Assembly (NCBI RefSeq): GCF_023074075.1
Contig: NZ_JADPKT010000022.1
Coordinates: 248,001 to 312,000, forward strand
Direction of reading: 5' to 3'
Source of the DNA: Bradyrhizobium sp. 138
GTDB taxonomy: Bacteria > Pseudomonadota > Alphaproteobacteria > Rhizobiales > Xanthobacteraceae
DNA: 64,000 nt
The notes below the pieces were generated by a model. That model saw only the letters and a program-made list of their open reading frames with translations. It was not told where the DNA came from and searched no databases. Shown in pieces: positions 60,340 to 64,000 of the stretch (position 1 is the first letter of the stretch; every line of letters starts with the position of its first letter). The position numbers and the translations under genes are program-made.

Positions 60340-61572
60340 ATGCAAAGCGCAATCGTTCTCGGCGGCGGCATGATCGGCGTGAGTGCAGCGCTGCACCTGC
60401 AGCAGCGCGGCTGGACCGTCACGCTCGTTGATCGCAGGGAGCCGGGCCGCGAGACCAGCTACGGCAATGCCGGAATGATCCAGGCCGAAGCGGTCCGCCC
60501 CTATCCGATGCCGCGCGACCTTGCGACGCTCGTGAACATCGCGACCGGCCGCACCAACGATGTGCGCTACAGCCTGTCGTCGCTTCACCTCCATATCGAG
60601 CCCCTGCTCCGCTACTGGTGGCACTCGGCGCCGAAGCGGCATCGCGAGGCGATCGAGGCCTGGGCACGGCTGATCGCCTACGCGACCGCAGAGCACGACA
60701 TCCTCATTCGGCAAGCCCATGCCGACAATCTGATCCGCCGCGCCGGCTATCGCATGCTGCATCGCGACGCCGCTTCATTCGATCTCGCGATCAAGACGGC
60801 GGAGCAAGATCAAAGCGAATTCGGCGTGAATTTTCGCGTCCTCTCCGGCAGCGAGCTTGCCAAGGCCGAGCCGATCCTGCGCGACGATCTTCCCGGCGCC
60901 ATCCATTGGCTCGACACCTGGACCGTGTCCGATCCGGGTGCGCTCGTGACGGCCTATGCCGAGTTGTTCGAGCGCCTCGGCGGCACCGTCGTTCTCGGTG
61001 ATGCGCAGTCGCTGCGGCAGACCGGGACCGGCTGGTCCGTCGATACCGACCAGGGGCGCCTCGACGCCCCCCATGCCGTCGTGACGCTCGGGCCGTGGTC
61101 GCCCGATCTGCTGCACAAGTTCGGCTATCGCATTCCACTGGTGCGCAAGCGCGGCTACCACATGCATTACAGCGGCGGCGCCTCGCTCGATTTGCCTCTC
61201 GTCGACAAGGGCGGCGGCTACGCCATGGGCCCGATGGCCAAGGGCATCCGCATCACCACAGGCGCCGAGCTGACGAGCCCGGACGCGCTCGCAACGCCGG
61301 TGCAGCTTGCCAGCGCGGAAGCCTCCGCACGCGAGCTGATCGATCTCGGCAAGCGCGTCGAGCCCGATCCGTGGTTCGGCACCCGCCCCTGCACGCCCGA
61401 CATGCTGCCGGTGCTCGGGCAAGCGCCGCGTCATCCCGGCCTCTGGATGAATTTCGGCCACGGCCATCAGGGTTTTACCCTGGGCCCCGCGACCGGTCGC
61501 CTGCTCGCCGAGATCATGAGCGGCGAGACGCCGGCGATTGATCCGGTGCCTTATCGGCCGGAGCGGTTTTAG
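60340..61572 (+). CDS. FAD-dependent oxidoreductase, D-amino-acid dehydrogenase (DadA)-like
   Basis: A 410-residue flavoenzyme. IVLGGGMIGVSAALHLQQRG binds FAD at the N-terminus, followed by VTLVDRREPGRETSYGNAGM, the DadA-family signature. The C-terminal substrate/FAD segment reads GTRPCTPDMLPVLGQAPRHP, then MNFGHGHQGFTLGPATGRLL. The ATG at 60340 has AGGAG at about 10 bases. It probably oxidises an amino acid and passes electrons to the respiratory chain. Next to the amidase, so both may act on one amidated amino-acid substrate. Confidence 0.91.
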   Translation: MQSAIVLGGGMIGVSAALHLQQRGWTVTLVDRREPGRETSYGNAGMIQAEAVRPYPMPRDLATLVNIATGRTNDVRYSLSSLHLHIEPLLRYWWHSAPKRHREAIEAWARLIAYATAEHDILIRQAHADNLIRRAGYRMLHRDAASFDLAIKTAEQDQSEFGVNFRVLSGSELAKAEPILRDDLPGAIHWLDTWTVSDPGALVTAYAELFERLGGTVVLGDAQSLRQTGTGWSVDTDQGRLDAPHAVVTLGPWSPDLLHKFGYRIPLVRKRGYHMHYSGGASLDLPLVDKGGGYAMGPMAKGIRITTGAELTSPDALATPVQLASAEASARELIDLGKRVEPDPWFGTRPCTPDMLPVLGQAPRHPGLWMNFGHGHQGFTLGPATGRLLAEIMSGETPAIDPVPYRPERF

Positions 61573-61580
61573 ACCCAAAG

Positions 61581-61615
61581 AAAAGGGCTGATCGAGGATC
61601 TCGACCAGCCCTTTT
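61581..61615. terminator. Bidirectional terminator
   Basis: A 15-bp stem (61581-61595 with 61601-61615, one mismatch) with a five-base loop. It has an A run on one side and a T run on the other, and lies between the convergent DadA-like and dctA genes. Confidence 0.88.
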
Positions 61616-61639
61616 CATTTCTGAGCCCGAGCGCGCCGA

Positions 61640-62974
61640 TCAGTCCGTCGTGATCGCCGTCTCCATGTCGGTCGGATCGATCTGCTTGGCGAGGTTGGCG
61701 TTAAGCTTGTCGCGGTCGAGCTCGCCCTCCCACCAGGCGACGATCACGCAGGCGACGCCGTTGCCGCACAGATTGGTCAGCGCGCGGCACTCGCTCATGA
61801 ACTTGTCGATGCCGAGCACGATCGCCATGCCCGGCACGAGGCGCGGATCGACCACGGCAAGCGTCGCCGCCAGCGTGATGAAGCCCGCGCCGGTGATTCC
61901 GGAGGCGCCCTTCGAGGTCAGCATGGCCACGACCAGGATCGTGAGCTGCTGGCTGAAGCTGAGATCGACACCGAGCGCCTGTGCGATGAACAGGGTCGCC
62001 AGCGTCATATAGATGTTGGTGCCGTCGAGATTGAACGAATAGCCCGTGGGCACAACGAGACCGACCACCGACTTCGAGCAGCCGAGTCGCTCCAGCTTCT
62101 CCATCAAGGACGGCAACGCGCTCTCCGAGGACGAGGTGCCAAGCACGATCAGCAGCTCGTCCTTGATGTAGGACAGGAACTTGAAGATCGAGAAGCCGGC
62201 CAGGCGCGCGATGAGGCCGAGCACGACGAACACGAACAGCGCGGCCGTCACGTAGAAGGTCGCGATCAACCCGATCAGATTGAGGATCGCACCGGTCCCG
62301 AACTTGCCGATGGTGTAGGCCATCGCGCCGAACGCACCGATCGGCGCCGCGCGCATCACGATCGAGATGACGCCGAACACCGCATGCGCGGCATCGTCGA
62401 TGAAGCTGCGGATAGTGTGGCCGCGCTCGCCTAGGCTCATGACGGCGAAGCCGAACAGCACCGAGAACAGCAGCACCTGCAGGATCTCGCCTTGCGCGAA
62501 GGCGCCGACCACGGTGTCGGGAATGATGTGCAGCACGAAGTCGACGGACTTCTGCGCCTTGGCCTGGTCTGCAAACTTGGAAACCGCCTCCGCACTTGCC
62601 GCCGCATTGCCGAAGCCGGAGCCCGGCTTGACCAGATTGCCGACGACGAGACCGATCACCAGGGCGAAGGTTGAGACGACCTCGAAATAGACCAGCGCCT
62701 TGACGCCGATGCGGCCGACCTTTTTGGCGTCCTGGATGTGGGCGATGCCGGAGACGACGGTGCAGAAGATGATCGGGGCGATCACCATCTTGATCAGCTT
62801 GATGAAGCCGTCGCCGAGCGCCTTGATCCATTCGTTGGTGGCGAATTGTGGCCACAGCCAGCCGACGATGGCGCCGAGCACGATGGCGATCAGCACCTGG
62901 ACGTAGAGAACCTTGTACCACGGCTTGGCGGCGGGCGGCGCGATCGGCGCCTCCGCCATCGTTGTCGTCGTCAT
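61640..62974 (-). CDS. dctA: C4-dicarboxylate transport protein
   Basis: A 444-residue cation/dicarboxylate symporter of the DAACS family for succinate, malate and fumarate, important in rhizobial nodules. Key parts: [18 protein letters not shown] (serine-rich re-entrant loop), [17 protein letters not shown] (substrate/cation-binding NxDGT motif) and [19 protein letters not shown] (second hairpin). Start at 62974. A sigma54-type promoter, expected for DctBD-controlled copies, is not seen upstream, and no dctB/dctD genes are in the window, so regulation may differ. Confidence 0.95.
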   Translation of the reverse strand: MTTTTMAEAPIAPPAAKPWYKVLYVQVLIAIVLGAIVGWLWPQFATNEWIKALGDGFIKLIKMVIAPIIFCTVVSGIAHIQDAKKVGRIGVKALVYFEVVSTFALVIGLVVGNLVKPGSGFGNAAASAEAVSKFADQAKAQKSVDFVLHIIPDTVVGAFAQGEILQVLLFSVLFGFAVMSLGERGHTIRSFIDDAAHAVFGVISIVMRAAPIGAFGAMAYTIGKFGTGAILNLIGLIATFYVTAALFVFVVLGLIARLAGFSIFKFLSYIKDELLIVLGTSSSESALPSLMEKLERLGCSKSVVGLVVPTGYSFNLDGTNIYMTLATLFIAQALGVDLSFSQQLTILVVAMLTSKGASGITGAGFITLAATLAVVDPRLVPGMAIVLGIDKFMSECRALTNLCGNGVACVIVAWWEGELDRDKLNANLAKQIDPTDMETAITTD

Positions 62975-62997
62975 CGTTTCACTCCCCTCAAGACGCT

Positions 62998-63026
62998 GGG
63001 CCAGCCAAGATCAACTTGGCCGGCCC
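62998..63026. terminator. Hairpin between bioY and dctA
   Basis: GGGCC (62998-63002) pairs with GGCCC (63022-63026), and GCCAAG (63004-63009) with CTTGGC (63015-63020); loop of five. It lies 33 bases after the bioY stop in its direction of reading. No T run follows, so it may attenuate or protect mRNA ends instead of terminating strongly. Confidence 0.5.
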
Positions 63027-63058
63027 TGTCAATTGGAACCGCTCGGTTCTTGCCTGTT

Positions 63059-63673
63059 TTACTTTCGGCGTTCGATCAGCCTGCGCGCGGCTGGCATCAG
63101 CGTCGCGCCAAGTGCGTTCTTGACCAACGAAGCCGCAACGAACGGCACGATGCCGACCTGCCAGGATTTCGCAACGCCCAGCCCGAGGCCAAACGCCAGC
63201 CAGCCGAAGCCGGCGGCCAGAATGATGATATGGCCAACAGCCATTGCTGCAAACAACAGCGCCATGCTGCGATCCCAGCCGCGCTCGGCGAGCCAGCCGG
63301 TCACGAAAGCCGCCGCAATGAAACCGAACAGATACCCCGCGGTCGGGCCGAACAGCGGTGCAATGCCACCCACCGGTCCGGCAAACACCGGCGCCCCAAA
63401 CGCGCCTTCGGCGAGGTAGGCGATCATGGTTGCGCTGCCAAGACGCCAGCCATAGGCAGCACCGATCATCAGCACCACCAGCGTCTGCAACGTCATCGGG
63501 ACATAGGGCAGCGGCAGGCTGACCTTGGCTGATAGCGCCATCAATGCGGTGCCGAGCGCGATCAGCACGACGGCGCGCACTGCGCCAACGGTTTCACCCG
63601 GCCGGGTCGGCCACATCAAAGCGGCGAGAGAAAAATGCGGCGTGGCCGCGGTCGGGGCAGATCGGTCAGGCAA
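63059..63673 (-). CDS. bioY: Biotin transporter BioY
   Basis: A 204-residue membrane protein with six hydrophobic segments; the substrate-specific component for biotin uptake. SLPLPYVPMTLQTLVVLMIG and AYLAEGAFGAPVFAGPVGGI, with the GPTAGYLFGF segment, are the BioY signature. The TTG start at 63673 has GGAG at 7 bases. The aminotransferase gene ends 32 bases upstream on the same strand, so both may be one transcript. No BioR box (TTATMKATAA) is visible in that short gap. Confidence 0.93.
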   Translation of the reverse strand: MPDRSAPTAATPHFSLAALMWPTRPGETVGAVRAVVLIALGTALMALSAKVSLPLPYVPMTLQTLVVLMIGAAYGWRLGSATMIAYLAEGAFGAPVFAGPVGGIAPLFGPTAGYLFGFIAAAFVTGWLAERGWDRSMALLFAAMAVGHIIILAAGFGWLAFGLGLGVAKSWQVGIVPFVAASLVKNALGATLMPAARRLIERRK

Positions 63674-63705
63674 GATGAACTCCGGAAGTGGTCGAAAACT
63701 GGCGG

Positions 63706-64000
63706 CTATTTAAGCCAGTGAGCGATCCGGTCAACTGCCTCGCGCATCTCCGCGGGCGAGCGCGCATAGGAAAGACGAATGAACGAGCTGCCGTGAACGG
63801 GATCGAAATCGAGGCCGGGCGTTGCCGCAACGCCTGCCTGCTCCAGCATCTGCTTGGCGAACTCGAAACTGTCGGAGGTGAAGTCCGAGACGTCGGCATA
63901 GAGATAAAACGCACCATCAGCCGGCAGGAACTTGGCCAGGCCAGCTTTCGGCAATCCCTCGATCAAGATCCGCCGGTTTTCCTGATAGCCGTGCTTGATC
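63706..64000 (-). CDS. Class I/II aminotransferase, C-terminal part (5' end outside window)
   Basis: The frame runs off the right edge, so only the last 97 residues are present. LPKAGLAKFLPADGAFYLYA, then LEQAGVAATPGLDFDP and SFIRLSYARSPAEM are typical of the small domain of aspartate-type aminotransferases; the Arg in FIRLSYA binds the substrate alpha-carboxylate. The amino donor or acceptor cannot be told from this part. Possibly co-transcribed with bioY. Confidence 0.85.
   Translation of the reverse strand, partial: IKHGYQENRRILIEGLPKAGLAKFLPADGAFYLYADVSDFTSDSFEFAKQMLEQAGVAATPGLDFDPVHGSSFIRLSYARSPAEMREAVDRIAHWLK

Noticed and set aside
62975-63058. Sigma54 promoter for dctA
   Set aside because: No TGGCAC-N5-TTGC type sequence was found on the minus strand before the start.
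63674-63705. BioR operator before bioY
   Set aside because: The gap is only 32 bases and contains no TTATMKATAA-like site.
1-64000. tRNA, rRNA, tmRNA or known riboswitch
   Set aside because: I looked for cloverleaf-like ends, conserved rRNA segments and common riboswitch cores in all gaps and recognised none. This was by eye, so a weakly conserved RNA may have been missed.

Overview
The window looks like chromosomal sequence from a Bradyrhizobium-type alphaproteobacterium (Nitrobacteraceae). Supporting signs are the high GC content, two Omp25/Omp31-type beta-barrel proteins that share an N-terminal motif, a DUF3551 secreted protein, a long nifS-sufBCDS-sufT-sufA operon, a topoisomerase IV subunit B of alphaproteobacterial type, and several intergenic palindromic repeats that I recognise from this group. 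The assignment rests on recalled family and repeat features, not on a search.

Layout. 1-5.7 kb: 3' end of parE, two outer-membrane proteins, a small membrane protein, a short-chain dehydrogenase and a flavin monooxygenase-like enzyme. 5.7-8.4 kb: an accessory patch with a Gly/Ser-rich exported protein, small membrane proteins, a broken SGNH-hydrolase gene and a truncated island-type gene. 8.5-15.4 kb: caspase-like protein and AraC regulator, RhlE-type DEAD-box helicase, diguanylate cyclase, FabA paralogue and a TfoX-like protein. 15.5-22.5 kb: the complete SUF iron-sulfur operon (minus strand), with genes overlapping or closely spaced. 22.5-25.8 kb: acyltransferase/LytTR divergent pair and an alpha/beta hydrolase. 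25.8-30.9 kb: a reshuffled stretch. An SDR/AraC pair and a trypsin-like protease lie next to decayed partial copies of the neighbouring SMR-transporter and anmK genes, together with a long dispersed repeat. 30.9-44.7 kb: anmK, tyrS, MFS, DoxX, chemoreceptor, a giant AsmA/YhdP-like protein, a peroxiredoxin, an M23 peptidase and an EamA transporter. 44.7-48.5 kb: a second accessory patch with lower GC (O-methyltransferase, unknown exported alpha/alpha-barrel-like protein, DUF3551). 48.7-58.7 kb: core genes for a 3-hydroxyisobutyrate dehydrogenase-like enzyme, prfB (with programmed +1 frameshift), PBP1A, amidase AmiC and RNase E. 58.8-64 kb: amidase, DadA-like oxidoreductase, dctA, bioY and an aminotransferase (partial).

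Functional links. The SUF genes form one Fe-S assembly machine. prfB, mrcA and amiC are co-oriented, and the last two both act on peptidoglycan. The M23 peptidase and anmK also touch cell-wall metabolism or recycling. The amidase and the DadA-like oxidase are adjacent and may jointly process an amide or amino-acid substrate. The SDR/AraC and acyltransferase/LytTR pairs are divergent and probably regulator-target pairs.

No tRNA, rRNA, CRISPR array, intact prophage or intact insertion sequence was recognised. The most notable points are the decayed 3'-end copies of neighbouring genes beside inserted genes, the homopolymer-linked frame breaks in the SGNH gene, a histidine-dense insertion in RNase E, a one-cysteine peroxiredoxin with a Lys/Ser/Thr-rich tail, and an SMR transporter with Asp in place of the usual membrane Glu.
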